Source: Diphasiastrum complanatum | Lineage: Eukaryota > Streptophyta > Lycopodiopsida > Lycopodiales > Lycopodiaceae | Direction of reading: 5' to 3' | Assembly: GCA_029204225.1 (NCBI GenBank) | Contig: CM055102.1 | Span: forward strand, 15,376,229 to 15,440,228 | DNA length: 64,000 bases | Shown here: one piece after another, positions 11,901 to 23,800 of the stretch | How positions within the stretch are numbered: position 1 is the first letter of the stretch | Layout: each line of letters opens with the position of its first letter | The notes under the pieces: model-generated | The model's database searches: none | What the model was told of the DNA's origin: nothing | Seen by the model: only the letters and a program-made list of their open reading frames with translations | Made by a program: the position numbers and the translations under genes

Positions 11901-12826
11901 TAGCAACAATCAGTTCAAATATGCAAATTGTTGAAAAATGGTTCATTTTTTGCAGGTTTCATTTGAGAGAGTAAAATTGAGAGAAAGAAGGAGGGCTGTT
12001 GGGATTGTTAAAATTGAAAAACAATCCATATTGATTTCTTGGCTTGCTACAAATGTTGTACCATGCAAGTATGTAGCTCATTAATGCAGAATGCCAAGTT
12101 TGGCCTACATAGAACTCGAGCTACATGGTTATGTATTGATAAATGCAACTTGCATATAGTTTGTAGACATAGAATTAGCATGATTATGCTTGTAGAAACT
12201 CGTGGCAACTCACATGCATTAATTGTAAGTGATCCATAGTGACATGCAAGGCATGCACAAAGTTTATTGGACACATGCATGATGATTTGGACATTTCTAG
12301 TTAGAACTAGTACACTTGTAAAAAGTTGGTAGAATTTCATGCATGACAAGTGACAAATGTCACATAGACTCTAGATGTCACTTTAGATGTCATTTTGGAA
12401 TGGATAGATATGGTTCTACCTTGAGCTACCTCAATATCCATAAATATGTGTAGCTCTCCACACAATTGATAATGAAGAACCAAAGTTTTGTAGCTATCTC
12501 ATGTCATTTTGGATCTAAGCAAATATTGCTTGTTATCTCTCTATCTCTCTCTCTCTCTCTCTAACTCGTGTTGATGCTAATGCTCATACATTGAAATCTT
12601 GTATTTTTCAATTCTTTGATCATTGCTATTATATTCTGTTGATTAGCATGCTAGATTGTGGATTAGCCATTTCTTTTGAACTAGATTTAGTTGATCAATC
12701 TAGAATCAGGTTATAGTGCCAATCACAAAGCTTAATTAAGACCAGTCACTCTTGTGGACATTCCCCACACGTGTGAATTCTGGAATTTTTGTTAGGGATG
12801 AGTAGGAGTTAGATTAAATTCTGACA
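11901..12826. other. LTR-like noncoding stretch with (CT)n at 12534-12562
   Basis: No coding motif. A TATA-like CCATAAATATG at about 12436 and a (CT)n tract lie in AT-rich sequence. The right edge, ATTCTGACA at 12826, is where the 3' LTR of the adjacent minus-strand copia should end, so at least the right part is probably that LTR. One CACACGTGTGAA palindrome lies at about 12765. The left limit is not visible. Confidence 0.45.
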
Positions 12827-12837
12827 CTCCCCCTTAA
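12827..12837 (-). promoter_or_regulatory. Polypurine tract of minus copia
   Basis: The minus strand reads TTAAGGGGGAG directly before TGTCAGAATT, the usual polypurine tract/3' LTR junction of Ty1/copia elements. It follows the RNase H stop. Confidence 0.75.
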
Positions 12838-13445
12838 GCTAACTGCTACGAATCTGAATTGCAATTGAGATTTATCATATCTACTAAGGTAGAATGTTTA
12901 TCTCTAGACAATGGCTTTGTCAAAATATCAACCAACATACTGTCTGTATGACAGTAACTTAGTACAACATCTTTATTCTGAACTTTCTCTCTAAGAAAAT
13001 GGAACGGAACTTCTATGTGTTTAGTTCTAGCATGAGTACATGGGTTCGGAGATAGAGCTATGCAGCTTTGATTGTCACACTGAAGTATTGTTGGACCGAT
13101 ATGTGGAAATTGCAGATCCTACAGTAGCCTTCTTTGCCAAATTATCTCCTTCACTAATAATGTAGCTGCTACATATTTGGATTCTGTGGAGGACAAAGAA
13201 ATACATTTATGCTTTTTGCTGTTCCATAAAATGGGTCCTCTTGCAAGGAAACAGATATAACCTGATGTGGATTTTCTAGTATCCATGTCTCCTGCCCTGT
13301 CTGAATCTAAATAGGTGGTTAGTGTGAGTGTAGCTTCTGTATTACCATTGTAGCTCAAAGCATAGTGCTTTGAAGCTTGAATGTTTCTTGAAATGGTAGG
13401 AACATACAAAACATTATCTAGATCTATCCTTTTAGATGTTCCTAA
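12838..13445 (-). pseudogene. Copia protease-tail fused to RNase H (internal deletion)
   Basis: From 13445 leftwards the frame reads LDNVLYVPTISRNI, the conserved end of copia protease, then passes in frame into RNase H: YLDSDRAGDMDTRKSTSGY, WNSKKHKCISLSSTESKY, DNQSCIAL, ARTKHIEV and VDILTKPL, ending just before the polypurine tract. Integrase and RT are absent, so a deletion of a few kb has joined protease to RNase H without breaking the frame. The element is non-autonomous. A primer site lies only 410 bp upstream. Confidence 0.85.
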
Positions 13446-13853
13446 GCAAAGAGGTACACTTTTCTTAAAGATTTCACTTCAACTAAGGATCTGAATAAAT
13501 CAGACTCTAAGATCTGATCTTAGACTCTAAAAATAAATGCTTCAATGATCCAAAACACTATTTGGTCATAGGCATTAGCTAGAATGAATCTAGATCAATA
13601 CTATGCTTCAAAAGGCACCAAAAATGAACTAGTATTGTGATTTTGGGACCAACAAACACAAAGTAACTTGAATTGAAAGTTGTTGTACGGTTTCACACGT
13701 GTGAAAAGTACATACACAGCCTCCAAGTCGTTTTGATCCAAATGATTACAAGCTATCACTCTAGAAGAACTCGCCCTCACTAGTATTGACCAAAAACAAA
13801 TTTTGCCAATGATATTAACAAGATTTATGATTCAATGATCACTCTCTTACTTA

Positions 13854-13865
13854 GCTCTGATACCA
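13854..13865 (-). promoter_or_regulatory. Met-tRNA-type primer site of minus copia
   Basis: GCTCTGATACCA on the plus strand is TGGTATCAGAGC on the minus strand, the classic initiator-Met-tRNA primer sequence of plant copia elements, directly abutting a TG at 13866. Confidence 0.9.
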
Positions 13866-14729
13866 TGATAAATTTTACAGTTTTTAGGACAATAATGTTG
13901 TACTTTACAATCATAGAGAGTTATTGGTTGCTTAATCAATGAATCTATCAAGTTCTACACATTAGATCTTGATCTAGATTCACTACACTTGGATTTAAGC
14001 AAGAGCAATGGATCAACACATCATTTTTTAGTGAGAGCGGCCTCACACGTGTGGAGTACTGTCCACAGTACGGCCTACACCTGAAACAACAAGTATAATG
14101 ATACTAGATAGCAATCATACATAAAAATCACAAGACAAATGACTAGAAACCTCACAAAAGTGTAGAGTGCAAAAGTCTCATCAATCGTCTTAGCAAAATG
14201 ATGATCCTTTTATGGATCAAGTACATCCATGAGTCTGGTACAGTCCAGTAGGCCTTCACACGTGTGAAGAGTGCCACATCACTCAGATCTATCCATTTGA
14301 TCCATCCTTGATCCTTATCCAATAGTTGACCTTCTAGAATATGACTAAAATCCAAAAAGCTAGTCTCCTAGAATATAGGAATATTCTCTACAAAATAGGA
14401 TCTAAGGAAAATGATCAACTCTTATCTTCTAGTACTCTATACACACGTGTGAACATCCACTTGCCATGTGGGAGCATTTACTCATGCACATGCAAGGAAA
14501 AGCTAATTTGTAGGTGACTAGTCAACTTGACTAGAAACTAGTCATTTCATGTTCACACTAACTAGAATGATACAAATTCAATTTGGATATATACAAACAT
14601 GAAAAGTACATCCTTTCACACGTGGAAATAGGCTCCACACATGTGAAATCAAATCATCAACATATTCTTCTGTTTAATCAATATTTACATGAACCAATGT
14701 CAAGTGAGAAGTGACAATTTTTAACATAT
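13866..14729 (-). mobile_element. Copia LTR rich in CACACGTGTG palindromes
   Basis: The LTR runs from TGATAAATTTTACAG beside the primer site to about TTTTTAACA at 14729. It carries CACACGTGTG or near-copies at about 14043, 14249, 14441, 14613 and 14637; another lies in the short internal region at about 13695. The related LTR at 34545-35384 shares ACATGAAAAGTACAT and AGGCTCCACACATGTG in the same order. CACGTG is the G-box core bound by plant bZIP/bHLH factors; that it regulates this LTR is inference. Confidence 0.72.
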
Positions 14730-14739
14730 TACCCAAAAA

Positions 14740-17334
14740 GACTTGAAGGACGACTCTGATTATGATAGAAACGCTGCCAAGCTATCTATGAAAGATGTTG
14801 CAGAGGAAGCGAAAACTCTAATTGAAGAAGAACTTAGATCCAACCCGCTTCAAAAGAAGGTCACTTTTGAAGAGGAGGAGAAAGCTCCATTAAGTTCAAA
14901 ACTATCCAATGTTGTCGTGGACTTCAAGTTGTAGACAAAGAAGCAATATGACATTGTTTCAAATATTGGCTCCTTGAGGCCGAATATCACATTCGAGCAG
15001 CTGCTATCTGACAACAACTATTATAGGAAGCAACTAAAGAGTCTATCGTAGACAAGGAGGAAGAAGAAGATTTCTCTACTTGAGATATCCCTTATTGCAG
15101 TTGACCTTGGAAACCTGGAGTGCCAGAGATTGACGTCTCTATCTCAGGGTGTTTAATTGAAAAAGTACCAATTGACTTTGGGTCAAGTGTCAATATTATG
15201 ACGGAAGATACAGCGCATGCACTTGGACTTACTGATATAAGCCTACTCAGAGAAAGATCAAACTTGTCAACTCAACAAGGAGGAAGCTTGTAGGCGAGTT
15301 GAGAGAAGTCACGGTGTATATCCAAGATATATCGTTTATCATGAATTTTATTGTAATCCAACCAGTTGAAATGGGCAACTACTCCATCCTTATCGGAAGA
15401 CCATGGCTATATCAAGCAAATGCCAGTGTTCATTGGAAGAAAAAGGAGTTGTGGTTTTGAACTGGAGAGCATGATGAAAAAGGAAAGTTGCACGAGCATG
15501 TTATCACATGGCAACAGAGCAATATGAAGGAGAAACTACTCAGTCAAACACAAGCTTTACGTCTGGACAATCATCTTACGCTCTTCATATCTTTTAAAAA
15601 GAAGAAGACATTGAAACAAATTATCTAGATTGTTACGAGATTGAAGAGACTGAAGTATCTGACAATGCAGATAAAGCACAACCTTCACAATGAGCAATGC
15701 AAGGATATTCTTCCACCAATATGACTGTGGGTATGATTAATCCAAATGACACTCTCTCTATTGAGGTCATACCTGACAAATCCTTGTTAATTTTCAAACT
15801 TTTATCCGACAAGGAGAAACAACAATATACGGACCTGCTCACCAAATATCATGATGTTTTTGCCTGGACTATGGAAGGTTTAAAAGGCATTAACAAGAAA
15901 TTTGGTCAACACCGAATTGACTTGAAAGAAGGAGCGGTACCAATTCGCCAACGCCAATATAGGCTCAATCCTAAGTATCCATTGCTGGTCAAAGACAAAT
16001 TTGACAAATACTTGAAGTCAGAAATTATTTATCTAGTTCTCAGTAGTGAATGAGTTTCACCAATTGTAGTTGTTCCGAAAAAGAAGACCGGGAAGGTCCG
16101 GGTTTGCTAAGACTATCGAAAGCTTAATGCTGTGACTCATAGAGATCATCATCCTCTACCTTTTACAGATATGATTCTTGACCAAGTTGCCAGAAACGAA
16201 AGATACTACTTCCTTGATGGATTCTCTGGCTATAACCAGGTATCTATCCGAGAAGAGGACCAGTCCAAAACATTTTTCACAATTGATTGGGGTACTTACG
16301 CCTATCAGAAGATGTCGTTCGAACTGTGTAATGCGCCAGCCACATTCCAGAGAATGATGACTGTCATTTTTCAAGAATATCTATGTGTATTCCTAGAAAT
16401 CTTTATGGATGACTTCTGTGTGTACAGCTCAGAAGCCACTCATCTTTCGAAGTTGCAGAAGACATTGCAGAGATGCAGAGAGACTTCACTGTGTCTTCAT
16501 CCAAAGAAGTGTATTTTTGGCATGCCAGAAGGAATACTACTCGGACATAGAATATCGAAAAGAGAAATTGAAGTCGATAAAGATAAATTTGAAATTATAA
16601 AAAATTTGAAAGATCTGACAAATCTGGGAGAACTTAAAGAGGATTTCTGGGTCACGTTGGATATTATAGAAGGTTCATTCAAGACCACACATCTATTTCT
16701 GCACCGCTAATACATTTGGCTAAAAAAAGGCATTTACTACAAATGGTCTGCTGATTTCCAACAATCATTTCAGTTACTGAAGCAGAAACTCTTGAACGCC
16801 CCAATTTTGAGACTCCTGATTGGATAGGACATTTCATGTTTATGTGGATGTTTCGTCATTCACAATTGGAGTTACCCTAAGTCAGAAAAATGATGAAACA
16901 TAAGACTATCATGTCTACTATGTAGGGCGTCAATTAAGCATATCAGAAATGAACTATTCGGCGACGAAACGTGAAGGACTTGGAATGATTTTTTCATGAG
17001 GAAGTTTCGACATTATTTGCTGGGATATTTCTTTATCTTCCATGTCGACCATTATGCCCTAAAACATCTGGTAAATAAACCGGATCTTTTAGGTTAAATA
17101 GCTAGATGGGTGCTCTTTTTGCCAAAATTTGATTATCAAGTGGAGGTATGCCAAGGGAAGTACTACACTAATGCAGACTATTTATCTCGCTTAAATATAG
17201 GATTCGTTACTGAAAAATTAGGTGATGAATTTCCTGATGAAAATATTATGTTATTATCTACCTGTAGTGGGTTTCTTTCCTTGCCTAACCTGAATCCAAG
17301 ATCTAGTCAATCTAGCATCAAAGAGACAAGTTAG
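14740..17334 (+). pseudogene. Ty3/gypsy gag end-protease-RT-RNase H, no integrase
   Basis: A frameshifted gypsy pol. The gag end/linker is at 14743-15050 (LRPNITFEQLLSDNNY). An aspartic protease spans about 15130-15450, with PIDFGSSVNIM in the DTG/DSG-type position and YSILIGRPWLYQANASVHW. RT is at 15697-16620: VSPIVVVPKKKTGKVRV, one TAA in the next codons, YFLDGFSGYNQ, AYQKMSFELCNAPATFQRMM, FMDD and LGHRIS. RNase H pieces in other frames follow to LPKFDYQVEVCQGKYYTNADYLSRL at about 17110-17200. Integrase should follow but the element stops near 17335. FMDD and the RT wording recall the Athila/Tat side of plant gypsy elements, with modest confidence. Confidence 0.88.
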
Positions 17335-17336
17335 TT

Positions 17337-17530
17337 GTCACGGGTAGGTTCGCTCCCATGAGAGCAATAGTATAGTTCAGATTTCAATCATGAACGGAGG
17401 ATTCACATCTAACTCTAACATCGATTAACACTACGATCCATTAACACTACAATCCATTAACTCTACAATCCACAACAAAGAAAATCCAACAGATTAGCAA
17501 TCCCCGGCAACGGTTGCCGAGGCCAAAAAT
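17337..17530 (-). mobile_element. Leader and primer site of a second, minus gypsy element
   Basis: On the minus strand GGCAACCGTTGCCGGGGATT at about 17502-17521 matches the TGGCGCCGTTGCCGGGGA-type primer site of plant gypsy elements, except that its first bases are altered. To its left lies noncoding leader with a short tandem ATTAACACTACRATCC repeat (about 17425-17470). The LTR to its right is interrupted by the 380-bp repeat. Confidence 0.5.
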
Positions 17531-17926
17531 AAGCATATGTCATGTTATACCTATCTTAATTGTAAAGATATGTAGTATAAAAGATTGTCGTTCCCCAAAA
17601 ATACTGCTTATAATTTTGATTTTAGATGTTTTTAGCTCATTTATTGTTCTTGGATTAAAAGCTGGTTGTCAACGGACATTTAGAAGTATCGGCGACCAGT
17701 ATCACCGGTTAAGATGTGGTTTCAAAGATACAAAAACAAAAGATATTGATGCCGACTATTCTCATATCGAACATGTTGCATTATTGATTAGTGTATCCGA
17801 CTTATCGGCCAGATTGATCTATTGGTCTATGCACCTAATAAAGTTTGTCATACAAGCGAGGTCTGTTGCATCAGATAAACCAAGCTAGAGAAACATACAA
17901 ATGTTTCAACACAATCCAAATGTAGT
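17531..17926. repeat. 380-bp dispersed repeat, copy 2
   Basis: Near-identical to 6880-7262 (see there). The open frame across this copy is broken by stops in the other copy, which argues against coding. Confidence 0.8.
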
Positions 17927-18700
17927 TTGACAATCTGTCCTCAACAACAGAAAGTGCTCATTCAAAGGAACGAGTGACTACTAACTTAAACTATATGAGT
18001 ATTCATATGCAAATTTCAGAGTATTGTTCACAACAACATAGAGCAAGATTTAGGATGTGTACGTCCAGATATATGTCAGTGTAATATCACAGTGATTCAG
18101 AATGTTAACATCACAATTAAGTTTCAAGCAATCGATAATTTGATCACACAGACAATCAAATAACCAATGAGTTTTAAGACAATCTTAGCAATGAACTTAC
18201 GGTTGCTCGCATACGGTAGTATCAAGGCTAAGGAAGTGTTTGACTAGAGTTACAATCACAAGCACATCCAACAAGGTGAGACTTACCAACTATCAGAAAC
18301 AGAAGTACTCAGCAAGCAGAAGGCTTATGAAAGCAGAGAGAAGGGAAAACTTGAAGACTCAAACTCTCTCTGTGATCTCCTAAAAGACTCGGTGGTTGAA
18401 TTGAAGCATAAGTGGTGTACATATAGGGAACGAGCACGCAAGTACACAACTCTTTAGTAACCGATATGTCGTTTCTTATTTAATTTAATTAAATTCCATC
18501 CAATAGAAAAATTACAAGTGTTCAATTTCCTAGGTGGCATCCTTGTCACGCGACTTTGCTCCAATGAGAAGCAAGCATGTGGAAGGTTGCAACATTTGCT
18601 TGAGGCATAATAAATGCATCTTCTGGAATGTTTTGCTCTTAGGGCTAGCCTTCTTATTAAGTTTCATGTCATTTCGTATCTGCCCTTCGGGTTATAGTCC
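17927..18700 (-). mobile_element. Probable gypsy LTR remainder
   Basis: Noncoding AT-rich sequence to the right of a minus-strand primer site. On the minus strand CCCTATATGTACACC at about 18417-18431 is TATA-like and would lie where an LTR promoter is expected. The partner LTR is not visible, so the boundaries are guesses. Confidence 0.3.
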
Positions 18701-19556
18701 TGCCTTTAGTCACATTTATTTAGGCCTCTTTATCTTTGAATGACTGTCATGTTAGATTCTTGTCTCTTTTGTTCTTTCTCAAAACGAGAGCTCGCTTCTT
18801 CTCCTCGCTTCCTCTTCCATGATTGGCCTACACATTTCATCCTTTCCTCCTTTAGACCTGGATGGCTGGGAGCCGCCCTTGGACTCTACGCTCCTCAAAT
18901 ACCATGCCCTACACCTTCACCAGAATCCTTCCCTCTTTCCTAACTTTCTAAATTCCCAGTGGTCACTTTCTCACTCTTCTTCTCGCTGGCGCAAAAGGCT
19001 TTGCACCACCTACTCTTTCCCGATAGGGGAGCTTAGATACCTTGCTTATCGCATCCTCACTAAGTCCTTGTCATTGTTGGCAAAATGGCCTTTCTTGAAT
19101 GACCACCTTTGACCTCTTTGCCAATTTTAGAGGAGGAAACTATAGAACACTTGTTCTATTACTGTCGCAGGGCATTGTGGATTGAGTTTGCCCATCTCCT
19201 GCACCATTGGGCGACTCTCATGTCACGTATCACTCTTTTTGAACTTTCTAGCATGTTTGCAGGTTAGCAGTTCTTTGGAAGATATTGACGGCAAGGAATC
19301 AACAGGTTTTTGAGGGATCAACATCCTCCCTCTTGGCTTCTACTTGTTTTCACTTGGCTACTTTCTTTTGGCATACTACTTAGTATTCTCGGACTGCCTC
19401 CTTGCGTGTTGTGCTATAGTCCTTGTTCTTACAATTTGTATAGTTTGCCCTTTCAAACAATTTAACTGATTTGGCCTCGGGTTGCCATCCTCTCTGTATT
19501 TGTACATTTGTGAAAATATACAAGTATCTTTAAGTTTTGCAGAACAAAAAAAAAAC
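18700..19556 (+). pseudogene. LINE (L1-type) 3' end with poly(A) tail
   Basis: A 5'-truncated non-LTR retrotransposon. In shifting frames it reads RWRKRLCTTYSFPIGELRY, then ILEEETIEHLFYYCRRALW at about 19125-19185, the zinc-binding domain (zf-RVT) at the C-terminus of plant LINE RTs, then VLWKILTARNQQVFEG at about 19270-19315. A run of ten A at 19544-19553 ends the element. The RT itself is missing. Frameshifts and a stop after LNDHL show decay. Confidence 0.75.
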
Positions 19557-19569
19557 CTTCAAATCCCCA

Positions 19570-19860
19570 CTAAATGGTTGTTGAACCCATTGAAGAGTAA
19601 TGACTGATGATAATGAGCCATGGTTTTAAACACTTGATTAGATTCACATTAAGCTTAAGATTATACTTCAATGTTTTTGAAATTGGGAGAAATATATTTC
19701 TACCTCGATTCGATGTTACAACTGCATATGTTGATTGAAGAATAATGATTGATGATATTGAGTCGTGGTTGTAAACTCCCCTTATTAGACTCATAGTAAA
19801 CTTAAGATTTGAGTCAGCCATGTTTTTGACATCAAGAAAAATATATTTCTATCTAGTTTG
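19570..19860. repeat. Diverged tandem duplication, about 150-bp period
   Basis: The block GAAGARTAATGAYTGATGATA ... AAATATATTTCTA at about 19590-19705 recurs at about 19740-19856 with clear similarity and small indels. No coding motif. Confidence 0.65.
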
Positions 19861-20088
19861 CTTCTTGGTTTCCAAAGGAGGTTTGAACTTGGGACCAAAG
19901 AAACTAAGGATGCCAAACTAACCAACTCATATACGGTATGATGCCCTTGCCTCGATTGTTTTGGCTTTTCTTCAATCCTCGAGCCCTAATACCGCTATAT
20001 GGCCTAGATAAGTAGGTGCCAAGAGAGAAAGGAAAGCTCTAAAACTTTTCCTATATATGTAAACATCATGTGAAGTGTCCTTATTTGT

Positions 20089-20154
<66 letters not shown>

Positions 20155-20195
20155 TTTTGAGAGAGAGAGAGAGAGAGAGAGAGATGCTTTTGCAT
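20089..20195. repeat. (TG)11(AG)20 and (AG)13 with repeated ATGCTTTTG
   Basis: TG repeats run 20089-20110, AG repeats 20111-20150, then ATGCTTTTG, AG repeats again at 20159-20184, and ATGCTTTTG a second time. The doubled AG+ATGCTTTTG unit suggests a local tandem duplication. It lies 0.6 kb upstream of the DDA1 coding start and could be in its 5' region. Confidence 0.95.
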
Positions 20196-20755
20196 GGTGG
20201 CGTTTACGATTCTTTTGCACCCGCTGCGATCTCTTTGCTAGGTTCAATAGGTTGCCTACTCTATCTATGCTGCAATCAATGCTCTCTCTTCAGGATAAGC
20301 TTTTTCTTAAATGTGCGTGACTATGTTAGGAAATAGAAAGCTGTTTGTTGACTAGCCCAACTCAAGATCTGACTGGGTTTTTTCTTTTTACTCAATCTCC
20401 TTCTGAATTTTGTGTGCTTATCCATAAACTCTGCATTTACATTTTGTGTATTGATCCATTGTTGCAAAGGGTGGTGTTTCTTCTTTTTCCATCAGTTCTG
20501 CTTAGTTAGGTCTTTGCCAAAGTGGGTTATAAACTGTGAGGACGCCGCTCATTTTTCAACCAAAGGTACCCTTAAGACGGTGACTTGCAGACCATAGACA
20601 TACCGGCTATTGTGCAGAAGCCGTAATAGTTGTAGCATTAGTCACCATTAGTTGAAACCCTTGCTAGTGATGTAATTGTCAAACCTAGAAATATTGTGGC
20701 TGGCTGTTCTGTATTGTTTTCCCGTACTGATTGTTTATTTTTCCTTGGCATCCAG

Positions 20756-20819
20756 GATTTTGCTACCTTGTGGTCAGACTATAACGTGCATGATCAAAAG
20801 GGGAAAGGTGGTGACAGCA
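20756..20819 (+). other. 5' UTR part of DDA1 exon carrying the start codon
   Basis: A pyrimidine-rich acceptor (TTTTTCCTTGGCATCCAG, ending 20755) precedes an open stretch leading to the ATG at 20820. This implies at least one upstream noncoding exon, whose position I cannot fix in 19.9-20.7 kb. Confidence 0.5.
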
Positions 20820-23800
20820 ATGGGGTCTCTGCTTGGAGATTGGCCGTCTTACAATCCACAAAATTTCAGTCAATTGAGACCCTCGGACCCTTCTCATCCT
20901 CTGGTAAGCAGCTCGTGCTCCTTGATACATCCACGAGTATCTATCAACAAATATGCTTATTTGATGTCTGAGAACATTTGTGATTCCGATTTTCAAGCAG
21001 TTTGTTGCTTTTCAATTATTTTGTTTTAGTTCCTTTCAAGGCTATGCTATTGATTTGAAAGGGAAATGCAAATCTCAATTGAAATTCTTTGCCATTCCCA
21101 TGATCTTTGTGATAAATTTGCAAGCTGGCTCTACCAGTGGTTTTTAACAGGCAAAAACTATTCACCTCTTAAGATATTGAAAATTTATCATGAGCTCAAA
21201 ATGTGATTTGCAATATTGGAGTAGTTTTATGCCAATCAAAGGTCTACAATGTTGTCTTGTAAAATAAAAATTCCACTTTTTTAGGTTACCATTCTGCTCT
21301 TTATTTGAGGCAATTGGATCCTAGGATTGGGTGGCTCCGATTATGCAAAAAACAGACAACATGGTTGTATTCATCAGGACTTATTGAACTATAGATTGCT
21401 TGCTTTGTTTTGCAAAGTGCAAGGTTGAAATTTCTAAGGCACCGATGCTTTGGAGCATCCACATTAGAGCTATATAGATTGCCAATCAACTCAATGAGGG
21501 GATTATGACCCCTCCTTGTAAGAGGATTTGAAGTGCTTTCTCCTTGGTCTAGACAAAGAGGAGAAAGAGGTTGAAGCTATTTACCTGGAAAATGTTGGTG
21601 TAAGTGCAATTTAACCAACTCGTGGTCGATAAGATCAAGGCACAAGGTTTTCAGATGGTATTATAGTAGATAGGCATTGAGTGACATGAGGATTGGAGAT
21701 TGAGAAAGCTGATGGTTTTGAGATGCATTGCATCATATAGAATATTAGAGATATTGGGATGTGAATTTTGTCCAAAAAGTAGTGTTATAGAGGATGTATC
21801 GGACAAGGATCCAAAGAAGTTCAAGGATGAGGAGACAGAACAGGTCAAAAAAGATGCAAGGAAAGTTGATAAGATTTCCTTGAAGTCGAGCTATGTATCT
21901 GCTTTTAAGAATTTTGGTTTAAAACTTGCTAGAACTAGGGTGTGTTTGAGGCTTGAGTCTTGAAGCTTGGGGACATTCAAGGATGCATTCAAATCAATTA
22001 AGGTTGCCAATAAATCAAGCAAGCATTATTCGTCAAGATCCTAAGTTTTACCTATACATATATGGAATTGGACTTGAAATTTTAGGTTTCATATGAAGTT
22101 TTCTTATCTTGTATTTGTTGCTTGTTTCTAGGTGATTGCTAATGATTTATGGCCTTTATGGAATGACTATGAAGCTTTTTGCATGAAAATTGTTATACAA
22201 CTATAGTTCGTTTGATATCACTGATTTACATGCTGATTTTTCCACTTTTTCAATGTATGTAACTATCCAACACTTAGGTAAGCATTTTTCAAGGATCAAA
22301 ACTCCTATAGAAACCCTAATGCCTATTCTATTTAGGATGAATTATAGTTAGACTAGACTATGAATGGAGGTAGGAACTTAATTGGAAGGCAGTATGCTTA
22401 GTTATGAAAATCCTCAACAAAGCTTTGGTTAGTTGTAGTTTCTTGCTTGTAGTGACTTGGGACTCTTATGATGTAGGAATGTTTAGTTGGGTGTTGGTGG
22501 ACATCGTGGATTTTGCTCTCATACATACGAGGACTATATTTATGTTCATATCTGTTATAAAGTTATTCTATAAGTATTGGTAGTCTAAGCATGTAACGTC
22601 TTTGTTGTGACTGTAGCAACTTTCTCCTGTGACATATTGTGCTACACACAATAGGACGATACCTCCCCCTGATCAAGGTGAGCCTGCTTAGCTTTGTGTA
22701 AGATGGATTCTATAAAGGAAATATACGTTAATTGAATTCAATCATAAATGTGAAGAATCATACGTTGTGTTCTCATTGTTTTAAAGTAGTATCGATTCAT
22801 CAATCTAAGGAAGAAGAAATTATCAATCATCCAACAAGTTTCTTTCGAGCATAAATGATTGTGGGCCTAGCATGTTACTTCTGTAAAACTAGCTTGTTAT
22901 AATAGACTGAAGCAGTCTAGATGCAGATTTTTGTGACTCTAAGACTTGTGATTGCAGTGATATCCACAGAGGTCACCAACATACTTTTGAGACAATTCTA
23001 TAGAAGGGGCGAAGCTAAAGTGAGTTTTACTGATCACGACTTTGAGTCCATATTTGCTTATTATATAATTTCTGTATCGGTTTGTGCTATTGTTTATGAC
23101 ATTGTTCCTTGCTATTATTTAGTTGATGATTTTGAATGCTAACAAAGAAAGATATCAAGTAGGCAAGTTATTAGTGCACAAAGGTATACATGAGTTGCAT
23201 TTTTTGGTATCTTACTGCAAGAAACATATTTTCGGTCATCAACAAGTAAGGCTACTCGAAGGATGCAAGACCTTATTCTTTCAATGGTTCCTAGGCTGGA
23301 TATTATGTCAAACATATCTCACCTTTGGACCTTTGCAATTGAGTTTGTGAATTTGGATACATTATTCTTACAAGTAAATATTTCACCTTTGGGCTTCAAA
23401 TTTTTAGTAGTTATCCAAAAGACATGTTAGCTGCTAGTGATACACCTTGTTCACTCATGTGTGCTATTACAACTTTGTGATACAAGTGGCTATGCATCCA
23501 ATAAGAAAGATCCTCTGTACTCTGCTCTTGTTCAACAGCCCATGATTTGCTATTCTCGTTGCTAATGAAAGACTACTCTTTATTTTTGTGCTTGTACAAG
23601 TTCAACTTGAATCACGATGCAACCCTAAGTTGGCTACCTAGTGAGTGGTTTTAAGTCAGCTAGTTTAAGTCCTGCTATTTAACTCTCTTAGGGCTCAAGC
23701 TCCATGATCTATACATGTCTAAACAAAGTTGTTCATAAGTTATGTATGTTGATACCTGTAATCTACTTTGACAGTGTTAGTTGTTCGACGGCCTTTACAA

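Noticed and set aside
13854-13865. tRNA gene remnants at TGGTATCAGAGC sites
   Set aside because: These short matches abut LTRs and are primer binding sites; no tRNA cloverleaf surrounds them.
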